The notes beneath the pieces are model-generated. The model was not told the DNA's origin and did not search any database. It saw only the letters and a program-made list of their open reading frames with translations. This document shows positions 40,201 through 49,434 of a DNA stretch of 64,000 nucleotides, one piece after another (positions within the stretch are counted from its first letter, which is position 1; every line of letters begins with the position of its first letter). The DNA comes from CAWCDJ01 sp963796675. GTDB taxonomy: Bacteria; Acidobacteriota; Terriglobia; Bryobacterales; Bryobacteraceae. Position numbers and translations under genes: made by a program. The stretch lies in NCBI GenBank assembly GCA_963796675.1, contig CAWCMS010000020.1:707703-771702 (forward strand). The letters are read 5' to 3'.

Positions 40201-41217
40201 TTCGACCTGTTCCGGCGGCATGCCGAGCGGTACGGCAAGCGCGTTGCGGTGCTCCTCCACCCGCAGGTTCACCTCGGCATACATTCCCGGTATCAGCGTG
40301 AGCGACGGGTTCGGGACATCCACCTCGGTGTCCATGGTTCGGGTGGCCGGCTGGATCTTGTCCGCCAGCCGCGCTACTTTTCCAGGGAAGCTCCGATTGA
40401 GGGAGGTCACCCGCACGTCTACGGCGTCGCCTACGTGAACGCGGGATACCGCCGATTCCGGTACGGAAAGAATGAGCCGCAGAAGAGTGTTTTGGGAAAG
40501 CTGAACCACCGGCATTGCCTGCGTTTGGGAAGCCGTGCCGGACTGAATCATGGAGCCTTCATTGGCATACCGCTTGGTGACGATGCCGTTGAAGGGAGCG
40601 GTGATCTTTGTGTACTTGTGCAGGGTCTGGAGACGGGCCTGGTCCGCGCGCGCCACCCGCGTTTTCTGCTGCGCCCGCTGCAGTTCCGAACGCGCAGCGG
40701 CCACCTGCGCTTCGGAGACCAGATCCCGCGATTGAGCCTGATCGACTTCCTGCTGCGGCACCAGTCCGGGCTCCTGTTTCACCACTCCCGCGATGCGCTG
40801 GTAGGAAAGATGCGTCAGTTGATGCGCCGCCTCGGCCCGCCGCAGTTCCTCGGAGGCGGTAGCGATATCGGCGCCGGTCTCGTCGATTACCGCCGCGGCC
40901 CTGGTCAGGTCATCATCCATCTCGGGAATTTCGAGCAGCGCAAGCGTCTGTCCTTCGTCCACGCGGTCGCCGATGTCGACTGAAATCTTGCGCACGTAGC
41001 CCGCCACCTTGGCCAGCACGTCCACCTGCTGAAAAGGCTCGAACTCTCCCGTGAGTACGATGTCACTGGCCATCCGAGTTCGCGACACCTTGGCCACGGG
41101 TACGATGGGCAGTGCGTCTACAGCATCCGGCTGCCCCACACCGGCGCTGGTTTTCTGGCACGCGCTGAGCACCAGCGCCGAGCCAACCACTGTCAGAATC
41201 CAACCCTTCGTCGTCAT
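37283..41217 (-). pseudogene. Fused RND efflux adaptor and pump, with a frame-breaking deletion
   Basis: The N-terminal 330 residues are a periplasmic adaptor lipoprotein (lipobox with C20; lipoyl/coiled-coil segment 90-200; beta-barrel to NALAVP). They run without a break into an RND pump, but the adaptor's C-terminal domain and the pump's first helix are missing, so the join at about base 40225 is an internal deletion rather than a natural fusion. The pump continues with GIEHMESRSL, LILPAGDVQIGKYDY, helices and LARALIGGLSLS. Near 38380 another 20-25 bases are missing (between GGCG repeats), which breaks the frame; the C-terminal piece (337 residues) starts near 38296. Probably inactive unless the assembly is wrong. 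Confidence 0.75.
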
Positions 41218-42488
41218 CGCAAGACTCCCATGGCATAGGCCAGCTCCGCGCGCCTGCCGAGGTACTCATACTTGGCTCCGGCGGCCGCCATCGCGGCGGT
41301 CACCTGGCTCAATTGCGCCTGATTGAGTTCCACAATACTGCCCAGCCCGTTTTCGTAGCGTGTCCGCGCCAGCCGCAGGCTCTGCTCGGCCTGGTCCACC
41401 ATGCGGGCCGTGACGCCGATGCGCCGCAGCGCGGTATCGGCCTCGAGCCACGCCACCCGCACCTGGCCGGCAATCCGCAACGCCAGGGCCTCCGCGTCTT
41501 TGTTCGCGATCCGCGCGCGAAGCTCCGCTTGGGATTGGCGGGCCGCGAAGAGCCTTCCATTCCACACCGGGATGCTGACGTTGACCCCCGCGGCGCTGTA
41601 TGTCCCATGCAGGCGCGGATCGGTCTCGGGCAGATCGCCCGCCACCCCGAGGATGCTGATGGTCGGACGGCTCAACGCCGCTTCCGCCCGCGCCGAACTG
41701 GTAGCCGCCTCGCGATTCAACCGGAGCGCCGCGAGATCCTGGCGGCTGCGGAACGCCTCGGCCACGGCCTCTTCGGCGTTTCCTTCGAGTTCCTGCGGCA
41801 TTGGCTCGTCGGCCAGACTTTCGACCTCGGAGAGCGGAGCCCCCATCGCTTCGGCGAGGCGCGCGCGTTCGGCCTTCGCATCGTTTTCGGCCCGCACCTG
41901 GGCAAGTTCCGCCTCCGATACCGCCACTTCGGCGAAGCTCACATCCAGCGTCGATTTGAGCGAGCTGCGCGCCAAGGCCTGGACCTGGCGCAGCATCAGC
42001 CGGCGGTTCTCGAGGACGGCTTCCGCCACGTGCAGCACTTCGTCGGCGGCGAGCGCGCGGTAGTACGTTTCATCCACCTGCAGGCGAATCTCAGACTTCG
42101 TATTTCCGGCGCCCTGCGCCCGGGAATCCGCGCGCAATGCCGCGGCGTGCGTGAGCAGGGAGGTACGTCCGAAGTCGGTCACGAGCTGGCTGACAGCGAA
42201 TCCGGCGGCGACCCGGCTGTACAGGCTGGAAGTCTGAATCGCACCGGCGGCGACCGTGCTGGAGTGCTCCGCGCCTACGCTGGTGAAATTTCCAGACACT
42301 TGCGGCGCCAGGGGCGCCCGCGCTTCGGTCACGGCGAGCCTGGCCTCTTCCGCCGCGAGCTGCGCGGATGCGATCCGCGGATGGTTGCGCAGCGCCGTCT
42401 CTTCCGCGGCGGCCAGTGTCAGCTGGTTTTGTGCCCACGCTGGTCCGAGGCCGAGAAGCGCCAGCGCAAGAAGGGCCCGGGCGGCCAT
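41214..42488 (-). CDS. TolC-family outer-membrane efflux protein
   Basis: Outer-membrane channel of a tripartite exporter, 424 residues from the ATG at 42488. A signal peptide (ARALLALALLGLGPAWAQ) precedes the two internal repeats of the family, with LAAAEETALRNHPRIASAQLAAEEARLAV and the repeat-like ALSRPTISILGVAG. Coiled-coil helices dominate. It overlaps the adaptor start by four bases, and starts one base after the stop of the DUF190 gene, so DUF190-tolC-adaptor/pump is one operon. The channel gene is intact although its partner genes are damaged. Confidence 0.9.
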   Translation of the reverse strand: MAARALLALALLGLGPAWAQNQLTLAAAEETALRNHPRIASAQLAAEEARLAVTEARAPLAPQVSGNFTSVGAEHSSTVAAGAIQTSSLYSRVAAGFAVSQLVTDFGRTSLLTHAAALRADSRAQGAGNTKSEIRLQVDETYYRALAADEVLHVAEAVLENRRLMLRQVQALARSSLKSTLDVSFAEVAVSEAELAQVRAENDAKAERARLAEAMGAPLSEVESLADEPMPQELEGNAEEAVAEAFRSRQDLAALRLNREAATSSARAEAALSRPTISILGVAGDLPETDPRLHGTYSAAGVNVSIPVWNGRLFAARQSQAELRARIANKDAEALALRIAGQVRVAWLEADTALRRIGVTARMVDQAEQSLRLARTRYENGLGSIVELNQAQLSQVTAAMAAAGAKYEYLGRRAELAYAMGVLR

Positions 42489-42489
42489 G

Positions 42490-42837
42490 CTATCGCGACT
42501 CTTCCTGGCGAGCGGCCTTGATGACCGTGGTGGTCTGGGCTTCAATGAGTCCATCCGTAATCAACTCGCAAAGTATCGGCAGAATCTCTTCGGCCCTGCG
42601 CGCACTCTCGATGAATTCGATGCGGACCGGCAGGTGCTCGTTCTCGGTGTCGCCGCCCTCCGCCGAGTGCGTCCGCCGGTGCGGCCCGAAGCCCGCGGCG
42701 GGCCGGATCAGCGTCGCTCCCGCCACCCCTCGCTCACGCAACAGAGAGAAGATCTCGTTGTAGAGAAAGTCGTGACGGGATGCGGTGTCTTCATTCAGGT
42801 GGATGGTGATCTTGGTTGCCAGTCCCGGTGACAGCAT
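42490..42837 (-). CDS. DUF190 (PII-like) protein
   Basis: 115-residue PII-like protein of the DUF190 family. The conserved features are a beta strand with ATKITIHLNE, then HDFLYNEIFSLLRERGVAGATLIRPAAGFG and HLPVRIEFIESA. DUF190 proteins are often found beside ion or efflux transporters and may act as small regulators. The ATG at 42837 is chosen over an upstream extension. Stop at 42490 is followed one base later by the tolC start. Confidence 0.82.
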   Translation of the reverse strand: MLSPGLATKITIHLNEDTASRHDFLYNEIFSLLRERGVAGATLIRPAAGFGPHRRTHSAEGGDTENEHLPVRIEFIESARRAEEILPILCELITDGLIEAQTTTVIKAARQEESR

Positions 42838-43003
42838 AAGGCCCCTTTTTCCGCGAGTGCGGCGCGGCGTATTGTCGTTTTGTAGCACTGGACTCGAGAG
42901 CTTTTGCCTGAATTGTTCCTGATATATTTCTGACGGCGGCGTCAGGGTGAAATCAGGGGCTTGTCACTTGCGGCGGGACACCCTCCGCACCTATAAAGGG
43001 AAC

Positions 43004-43687
43004 GTGCATATTCTTGTCGTCGAAGACGAACAGAAGATGGCCAAAGCGTTGCGGGAAGGATTGGAGGCCGACGACTATTCAGTGCGCGTCGCGCATACCG
43101 GCGAAGAAGGATTCTATCTGGCGCAGGCGCAGCGCTTCGACCTCATGATTCTGGATGTGATGCTGCCCGGCCACGACGGCTTCGAGATCCTCGCCACTTT
43201 GCGAAATCGCGGAGTGCGCACTCCGGTGCTGCTGCTGACCTCCCGCGACACCGTGGAGGACCGCGTGCGGGGGCTCGACACGGGAGCTGACGACTATCTC
43301 GTCAAACCCTTCGCATTTCCCGAACTGCTGGCGCGCATGCGGGCCCTGTTGCGCCGCGGCAGACCCGAGACTGGACAGCGCTTCCAAATCGCGGATCTGA
43401 AGATGGACGTCGGCATGCGCACGGTCATGCGCGGCGGCGAGCCCTTGGAACTGACCGCGCGCGAATTTGACCTGCTCGCTTACCTTCTCGCCAACCAGGG
43501 ACGCGTCGTCTCGCGGGAGATGCTGGCACGCGACATTTGGAAAGAGACGTCCCGGCAGACGCCGCTCGACAACGTGATCGACGCCCAAATCGTTCGTTTG
43601 CGCCGGAAGGTGGACGGCCCCCTTCAACAAAGACTGCTTCACACGGTGCGCGGCGTCGGCTTCGTCCTGCGGAAAGACGAACCGTAA
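43004..43687 (+). CDS. OmpR-family response regulator (CusR/CopR-like)
   Basis: Two-component regulator of 227 residues with a receiver and a winged-helix DNA-binding domain. The phosphoacceptor is D51 in LMILDVMLPGHDG; the conserved lysine is in DYLVKPFAF. The C-terminal winged helix contains VDAQIVRLRRKVDG. Starts at a GTG (43004) with AAAGGG just upstream. It is closest to the heavy-metal CusR/CopR group, and is divergent from the DUF190-tolC-pump operon, which it probably controls. Its kinase partner overlaps its stop. Confidence 0.92.
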   Translation: MHILVVEDEQKMAKALREGLEADDYSVRVAHTGEEGFYLAQAQRFDLMILDVMLPGHDGFEILATLRNRGVRTPVLLLTSRDTVEDRVRGLDTGADDYLVKPFAFPELLARMRALLRRGRPETGQRFQIADLKMDVGMRTVMRGGEPLELTAREFDLLAYLLANQGRVVSREMLARDIWKETSRQTPLDNVIDAQIVRLRRKVDGPLQQRLLHTVRGVGFVLRKDEP

Positions 43688-44496
43688 TGCGCCTTCGACC
43701 GCGCCACCTCCGCACGCGGCTGACCCTGTGGTACGTCTCCGTGCTGGCGGGTCTGCTTCTGGTGGCCTGGGTGGGAACGTGCTCGCTGCTGTTCTGGCAA
43801 CTGCGCGGCCAGTTGGACCGCTTCGCCGTCGAGGAGATCGAAACGGTGGAAGGCCTCCTCTACTTCGCGCCGGATGGAGCGCTGAGGATTCGAGAGGACT
43901 ACCACAACCATCCCGAATCGAAGGACGTGATCGAGCGCTTCGTCGAAGTGCGGTCGGCCTCGGGCGCCGTACTCTTTCGCAACGCGCGACTGGGCAGCCG
44001 GGCGCTGGGCGGTGAGCCCCTTCCCCGCGAAGGCGTGGGCGGATACTCCGAAAGGAACGCCAGTCTCTCGGATGGCACGCGCGTACGGATGGTGAGCCGC
44101 GCCCACCTGCTCGATGGCCACCGGCTGCTGATCCGTCTGGCGCACAGTGAAGAGCCGCTCTACTCCCGTCTGACCGGACTCTTGCTGGCGTCGCTGCTGG
44201 TCTTGCCGCCGGTGCTCGCGGCCGCGGGCGTTGCCGGCTACGGACTGGCGCGGCGCGCGCTCGGCCCCATCGAGGAGATGGCGCGGCGCGCCCGCGAGAT
44301 TACTCCCGAAAGGCTCCACGAGCGGCTGCCCAACGACGATACGGACGACGAGTTGGGCCGCCTGGCGAGAGTCTTCAACGATACGCTGGCGCGCCTCGAA
44401 CAGGCTTTCGAGCAACTCCGCCGCTTCACTTCGGACGCATCGCACGAACTGCGTACTCCGCTCGCCATGAGACCTGGGACACCAACGGAGCAATGA
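43687..44496 (+). pseudogene. Sensor histidine kinase truncated just after the H-box
   Basis: Starts with ATG overlapping the regulator's TAA. First helix about 12-36, sensor loop to 160, second helix 162-188, HAMP 188-240, and the H-box with phosphoacceptor H253 in SDASHELRTPLA. Immediately after this the sequence becomes unrelated (MRPGTPTEQ) and stops at 44496; the ATP-binding domain (about 200 residues) is absent. The next minus-strand gene ends only 31 bases later. It cannot autophosphorylate as seen. An imperfect short dyad covers the end (CGGAGC-AATGA-GCTCCG at 44486-44502). Confidence 0.85.
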
Positions 44497-44527
44497 GCTC
44501 CGCCGAATGCCTCTGCCGGATGGAGCG

Positions 44528-45394
44528 TTATGACAAGGAGCGAACCTGCGCCCGCAGATCCTGGAGCAACGCGGGCGCCTGCGCGGCAGCGTCGTTCTCT
44601 TCGTACTCCAGCCCTACGTAGCCTCGATACCCGGACTTCCCAATCATAGTCAGGAGCCGTTTCCAATCGGCCTTTTCCTTCTTGCCGTCTTCGCCTGAGA
44701 TCGAGGTCTTGAGGTGAATGCTCGTGGCGTAGGGAAGCATTGAGGCGAATTGGGAATATCCATCCACCCGCAGATTTCCCGAATCCGCATTGATACCGGC
44801 CCACGGTGAGGCGGCCTGCTTGACGATTTCGATAGTCGGCCCCGCAGCCGTTGTGAGGCCGCCATCGTCCTCGACGCCCAGCGTAATCCCCCTTTCGCCC
44901 GCGGATTCCGCTCCTCGCTTGAGCACCTCTACCGCCCAGGCGATGGCCTGCGACTCACTGGCGCCCTTGGGAACGGGCCCGCCAAATACGCGGATATGGC
45001 TGGCGCCGACGCGGTCCGCCACCTCCACCCATTTCTTGAGATTTTCGTGCTGAGCCAGTTGCAGCTCCGGCGTGGGCTGGCAGAGGTACACCCGAACCCC
45101 GATGTTGTAAATCTGTACGCCCTTCTGGAATGCAGCCTTGCGAAGCGAGGCCAGGTATTCGTTGGACGTGTCGGGGAACCAGTACACGGTGCAGTCCAGT
45201 CCGTCGATGTCCGCATCGGAGAGCATGCGGATCAGTTCGGCGTAATTTGTCGATCGCGCGGCAAGCTCCTTGCGGTAGGAGTACGCGACCAACCCGGCAC
45301 GAAGGTGGAATGGCGGACGGGCATCGGCGCTCAGATACTTAGCCGCGGGGAGCGCCGCGGCACTTCGAAGGAGCTGTCGGCGATTGATGGGCAT
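44528..45394 (-). CDS. Exported sugar phosphate isomerase/epimerase-like TIM-barrel protein
   Basis: AP-endonuclease-2-like (xylose-isomerase-like) TIM barrel, about 288 residues from the ATG at 45394, with GAGG just upstream. An N-terminal NRRQLLRSAAALPAAK is Tat-like. Metal ligands expected by the family appear in LGVEDDGG, GINADSGN, SIHLKTS and VGLEYEEND. Members isomerise or epimerise sugars; substrate unknown. It ends 31 bases from the truncated kinase, convergently. Confidence 0.82.
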   Translation of the reverse strand: MPINRRQLLRSAAALPAAKYLSADARPPFHLRAGLVAYSYRKELAARSTNYAELIRMLSDADIDGLDCTVYWFPDTSNEYLASLRKAAFQKGVQIYNIGVRVYLCQPTPELQLAQHENLKKWVEVADRVGASHIRVFGGPVPKGASESQAIAWAVEVLKRGAESAGERGITLGVEDDGGLTTAAGPTIEIVKQAASPWAGINADSGNLRVDGYSQFASMLPYATSIHLKTSISGEDGKKEKADWKRLLTMIGKSGYRGYVGLEYEENDAAAQAPALLQDLRAQVRSLS

Positions 45395-45456
45395 ACCCCT
45401 CACTTCTACCATGCCCGAAGACCGAAGGTTCTGCCGGACATTCTCTTCGAGACTTT

Positions 45457-46368
45457 TCATGTGAGGGAGACGGCCACTACGATCAGCAATCCTGCCGCGG
45501 CGTATAACGTGCGATACCGTGCACGGAGCCGGCGGATGGCCTCGAAAGTCAGGCCGGCGCGGATCGCCTGCCAGGACCAGTAAAGGTGCAGCGGACAAGC
45601 GATGACCACCGCGGCGAATAAACGCGGCGCAACTCCGCGGAAGGCCAACACCGCCAGTAGAATATCGGCGGTCATAAAGAGAAGCAGCCCGCAGATGAAG
45701 CTCTGCAGCTTGCCGAAGGTCACAGCGTTCGTCCGGATGCCGTTGGCCCTATCGCTATCGCTGTCTCGAATCTCGTGCGTCAAGTGGCCGGCCACGAAGA
45801 CTAATGCAAAAAAACTACCGATCTGAACGCCACGCCAATCCGGCGCCGTAAAAACCGAGTAGCCGAGAAGAAAGTGCAGCAATCCTCCGGCAAAATGAAT
45901 CGCCGAACTCACGACCGGTAGGCCTTTCGCGTGGACGCGAGGAACGGAATATAGTGCGCTCAATCCGGCGATGGCCACGCCGATCGTCAAGGTCGGATTT
46001 CCAAACGTTCTCAGCAGCAGAAGAGCGATCGCCAGCAGCGCCAGCGAGAGATACGCAACTCCGTTTCGAGCAACGCCCCTGTTGGTGAAGACGCCATCGA
46101 CTCTGTTGGGGTCGCGAAGATCGCAGCTCTCCCCCGACCAATCGTTGAGAACGAACACGTGGGCTACCAGTGCAGTGCTGCCGGCCGCGAGCAAGGCAAC
46201 GGTCGTGAAGCTCGCAGCCGTGATGCGGCCCATTGAAAACAGCGCCCCGATGAGCGGCGAGCCCTGCAGCAACAGCACTTCGCCAAGGCGAATGCACGAA
46301 AGCAGTTGAAGCGCAGAGCGCGCCGGAGTTTTTCGAATTGCGACAGGAGCTTCTGTGGTGAGATTCAT
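45457..46368 (-). CDS. UbiA-family prenyltransferase
   Basis: Membrane prenyltransferase of 303 residues with about 8-9 helices. The two aspartate-rich motifs are seen: NDWSGESCDLRDPNR (N75 to D86) and HEIRDSDSDRANG (near 200). Members attach prenyl groups to aromatic compounds or, as in the mycobacterial arabinan pathway, transfer sugar phosphates to a prenyl carrier. The neighbouring membrane protein overlaps it by four bases (ATGA), so a shared prenyl-linked glycan role is plausible, but not shown. Confidence 0.85.
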   Translation of the reverse strand: MNLTTEAPVAIRKTPARSALQLLSCIRLGEVLLLQGSPLIGALFSMGRITAASFTTVALLAAGSTALVAHVFVLNDWSGESCDLRDPNRVDGVFTNRGVARNGVAYLSLALLAIALLLLRTFGNPTLTIGVAIAGLSALYSVPRVHAKGLPVVSSAIHFAGGLLHFLLGYSVFTAPDWRGVQIGSFFALVFVAGHLTHEIRDSDSDRANGIRTNAVTFGKLQSFICGLLLFMTADILLAVLAFRGVAPRLFAAVVIACPLHLYWSWQAIRAGLTFEAIRRLRARYRTLYAAAGLLIVVAVSLT

Positions 46369-49103
46369 TGTGGCGTGTTCGTGCGTGCCTGGGCCCGCTC
46401 ATTCTCGAAATAGAGCCTGAGCCAAAGCGCATAGCCCATATCCTCGGACCAGTAAAACCTGGGCACGGAGGCCGTCAAATCGTTGTGATAAAGCAAGGGC
46501 GGAGATGTCCGCAAGGATGCAAAGCCGTCGCGGGAGAGCCCTTCCAGCAGGTTAGTAACTTCGGACTGTGGGGGCCGCGTGCTGCCGCCACCGGTGAGGC
46601 GCTGCAAGAACCGCGCCGCGGCAATCCACGCTTCCTGTCCGTCCGCTGCGTGTTTCAAAGATGCAGACGGCAGCTGGATCGGGCATCCGGCGTTATGCAG
46701 GTCGGCCTGGCGCAGGATCGGGATAACAGGAGCCATCCGGTAGTAAACCCAAATCTTCTGGTCTGCTACTTGCTCACCGAGACCGCTGCATAGTGCCCGT
46801 GCGGCTGGTGGATCCTCCTTCGCAAGCAGCATCAAGATATGCATCTGAATCCCTATGTCGGCGGGATTCGGGTCAGCACCCGGATCGATGCATTGGTAAC
46901 GATCCGTGGGGGCGAGCCATGTCCGATACAGCCCTTCCGGCGTGCGATATTTCCTCAGTGTCGCGAGCGCCTCCGCCAGTTTTTTTCGATCGGGACCAGG
47001 GGCGACTCTCCAGACGAGGGACGTGTCATCGGCGTCGGGAGTAATCGCGCATCCGAGCGTGCCGATGGCGGAAGAGTCCGGCCGGCCGTGGTAGCGGACG
47101 AGGCCGCCTTCCTCAATCTGGGCGGAAAGAAACCGCCGTACCCGACGCACGCTCTCCCCCAATTGGGCTTCGTCTGCAATCGGGGCGAGCAGGTCCACCA
47201 TCACGGTATTGAGAAAAATATTCAGTTCCTGCCGAGGACGCGTGTAGCTCGAAACCCCCGTAAAGGCGGTGAGCCAGTAGCCAGGAGTCTGCTGATGAGA
47301 TGCCATGGAAGCGGCGGCCTGCCGTGCGCTTGCCGAGAGGCCCGCGGCGGCCGGCCCGTACGTCGCCGTTTCCGCGACAGCGAATTTGCGGTCCACGAGG
47401 AAAAACAACTCGCCCTTCTCGACAGCCTGAACGAACACAGCGAGAAGGTGGTCTCCGGGATCAATGGCGCGGGCGGGTAGCTTGATGCGCCAACCGGAGG
47501 CAAACGGCACTCCCAGCGTCCTGGTCACGTCCGGCCTCAGAAAGAAGTCACCCGTCGACCCAACTATCCGGCCGTCCAGCATGAGGATCACAGCGAAGGG
47601 AGTGCGTCCGCCGGCGAGGGCCCATCCCTCTACGTCGACGTCCTTGCGGCTGGCCTCGCTCAACGCCTCTCCGTCGCTCGTCCTCGCGATGTCGAGGCTG
47701 CCGCGCACCTCCGTGGTCAGTTCCGCCGCAGCAGCCGGATGCCGCAATTCGGTCAGGAAGGGGCTGTTTCCCGGGTCCCATGCTGCACGCATGGCGTCTC
47801 GCCCAACCGGGACGGCGTTGATCGCAGCGTCACTGGCACCCGCGTACCAGAAGGCGCCGATCACTTGAATGCCAACGCCTGCAAGACAGGCCACGACAAA
47901 TAGGGCCCATCCGGTTCGGCGAAGTCCACGGAAAACCGGCGGCAGCATCCAGACCAGCATCGGCAGGACACTGGTGAGCCAGCGCGGACCCCACGCCGCG
48001 CCTTGTCTCCAATCGGTCTTGGCGTAGGTGGCGATCTCCAGCAGGATCGCGAGGGCCATCGCGATGTTGAGGAACCGGCCGCTCCGGTCGCGCCATATTC
48101 GGCGGGCGAAAACGGGCACGAAAAGCAGGAACGGCGAGTAGACAAACAGGCCTCTTGCCGGACTCAACAGCAGGCCCAGAACGCCGCTCACCGGGTCGTA
48201 ATCGAAAAAAGTCTTCTGGCCGACGAGTCCGTAGCCCCCGGCCCAGTGACCTGCGATCCCCAAGTTGTAAACCATCAATAGAAGCACGGGAACCAGGGCC
48301 GAGCCTACGAGCAGTGGGGCTTTGCGGCCCGCCCACCACAGCCCGTATATGCCGATTCCTGCCGCCAGGATGGAATCGGGAGGCCGGTTGCACACGATCA
48401 ACCCGGCAAAGAGACCGGCCGCGACGACGGCGGGCGAAGTGCGGGGTCCGGTTACCGCGAGCAACATGCATACGATAAACAGCTCGGTCATGCCGTGTTG
48501 CCAGAGGGCCTGGCTACCGATCATCCAGGTTGTGGTTCCAAGCGCGTAGGCAAAAGTGAGCAGTAGAGCAAGCCGGCGTTCGGCGCGCCGCCTCAGCAGC
48601 AGGTAGAGAAGCGCAGCCGAAGCCGCAGCGAGCAGAGAAGCCGAGAGCTTTTCCATGACCCTCGCCGCCCGGTCGAGCTGTGATTGGCCCCCGCCCGTCG
48701 CGTGCAGGTAATAGACAGCGGGCGCGTACAGCGGCGCCAGCAGCAGCGGTATGGTCACCGGGTACAACGAAATGACGTGCCCGTGACTACTCCACTGCAT
48801 CCAGTACGCCTTAAACCTCCATTCGTCGGGCGGAGCTTTCTGTCCAGGCGGTACACCGATTCTTCTGCCTTGTGCGGTGATCGTTGCGATTGGATCCAGC
48901 AGCAGAGAGTGATAGCGCCAAATACCGAATGGAAGATAGCGCGCCGGGTAGGTGTCACCCGCGCCGATCAGGCGCATGTTCGCGTTGTAGATCAACAGGC
49001 ACAACGCCCCGACCAGCAGCGCGATCCACAGGTCCTTGCGAGGCCGCCCACTTGCCAATGGCTCAGAACGGGGAGCGGAAAGAGGCGAAGGTATGACGGA
49101 CAT
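46365..49103 (-). CDS. Large integral membrane protein with C-terminal alpha-toroid-like domain
   Basis: 912 residues. Residues about 25-430 hold ten or more transmembrane helices of a PMT/ArnT-like glycosyltransferase type (loops such as GSQALWQHGMTE and KTDWRQGAAWGPRW). The middle (about 500-590) is a small beta domain (VDVEGWALAGGRTPFAV). The C-terminal region (about 600-900) has helical repeats with the motif ITPDADDTSLVWR, similar to terpenoid-cyclase or prenyltransferase toroids. I recognise neither half firmly. Coupled to the UbiA gene by a four-base overlap. Confidence 0.6.
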   Translation of the reverse strand: MSVIPSPLSAPRSEPLASGRPRKDLWIALLVGALCLLIYNANMRLIGAGDTYPARYLPFGIWRYHSLLLDPIATITAQGRRIGVPPGQKAPPDEWRFKAYWMQWSSHGHVISLYPVTIPLLLAPLYAPAVYYLHATGGGQSQLDRAARVMEKLSASLLAAASAALLYLLLRRRAERRLALLLTFAYALGTTTWMIGSQALWQHGMTELFIVCMLLAVTGPRTSPAVVAAGLFAGLIVCNRPPDSILAAGIGIYGLWWAGRKAPLLVGSALVPVLLLMVYNLGIAGHWAGGYGLVGQKTFFDYDPVSGVLGLLLSPARGLFVYSPFLLFVPVFARRIWRDRSGRFLNIAMALAILLEIATYAKTDWRQGAAWGPRWLTSVLPMLVWMLPPVFRGLRRTGWALFVVACLAGVGIQVIGAFWYAGASDAAINAVPVGRDAMRAAWDPGNSPFLTELRHPAAAAELTTEVRGSLDIARTSDGEALSEASRKDVDVEGWALAGGRTPFAVILMLDGRIVGSTGDFFLRPDVTRTLGVPFASGWRIKLPARAIDPGDHLLAVFVQAVEKGELFFLVDRKFAVAETATYGPAAAGLSASARQAAASMASHQQTPGYWLTAFTGVSSYTRPRQELNIFLNTVMVDLLAPIADEAQLGESVRRVRRFLSAQIEEGGLVRYHGRPDSSAIGTLGCAITPDADDTSLVWRVAPGPDRKKLAEALATLRKYRTPEGLYRTWLAPTDRYQCIDPGADPNPADIGIQMHILMLLAKEDPPAARALCSGLGEQVADQKIWVYYRMAPVIPILRQADLHNAGCPIQLPSASLKHAADGQEAWIAAARFLQRLTGGGSTRPPQSEVTNLLEGLSRDGFASLRTSPPLLYHNDLTASVPRFYWSEDMGYALWLRLYFENERAQARTNTPQ

Positions 49104-49434
49104 TGTGGATGGCAGCCGATTTTGCGTCCGCCCCGATTGCGTGAGCCGACAGATTGAAAATTGTAGCGTATCGCCGTCGTGATCGCCTCTCCGCAGCCGG
49201 CGGCCGGCCGGGTGCCGGCGTCTTCAGTTTCGGATCTCTATCGGCGATACTGTATTTTAGTTCTGAGAGAGTGGACTGCCCTTCGCGGCTGCAAAAATAC
49301 CATCGCCGGGAACAACTGCGGTGCGAAGCCGAGAAGTACGCAGAATCTCTTGAAGCCGAGTTGACCGTTCGGCGAAACTCCAGGACGCGAGCAGGCGCTT
49401 CCTGAAGCTCGGATAAGAGGTCGCCTGACGCGTC
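49104..49434. other. 331-base divergent intergenic region
   Basis: Between the minus-strand membrane-protein gene and the plus-strand glycosyltransferase gene. No convincing ORF. The segment 49240-49265 is A/T-rich (GATACTGTATTTTAG) and may hold a -10 element. A GC dyad region lies near 49196-49220. AGAGG upstream of 49435 is rather far to act as a ribosome-binding site. Confidence 0.4.

Noticed and set aside
39388..40983. Long plus-strand ORF of 531 residues opposite the RND gene
   Set aside because: Antisense to a clear efflux protein and without any known domain.
44470..44527. Insertion sequence remnant at the kinase break
   Set aside because: Only about 50 bases and one short dyad are visible, with no transposase or matching inverted repeats.
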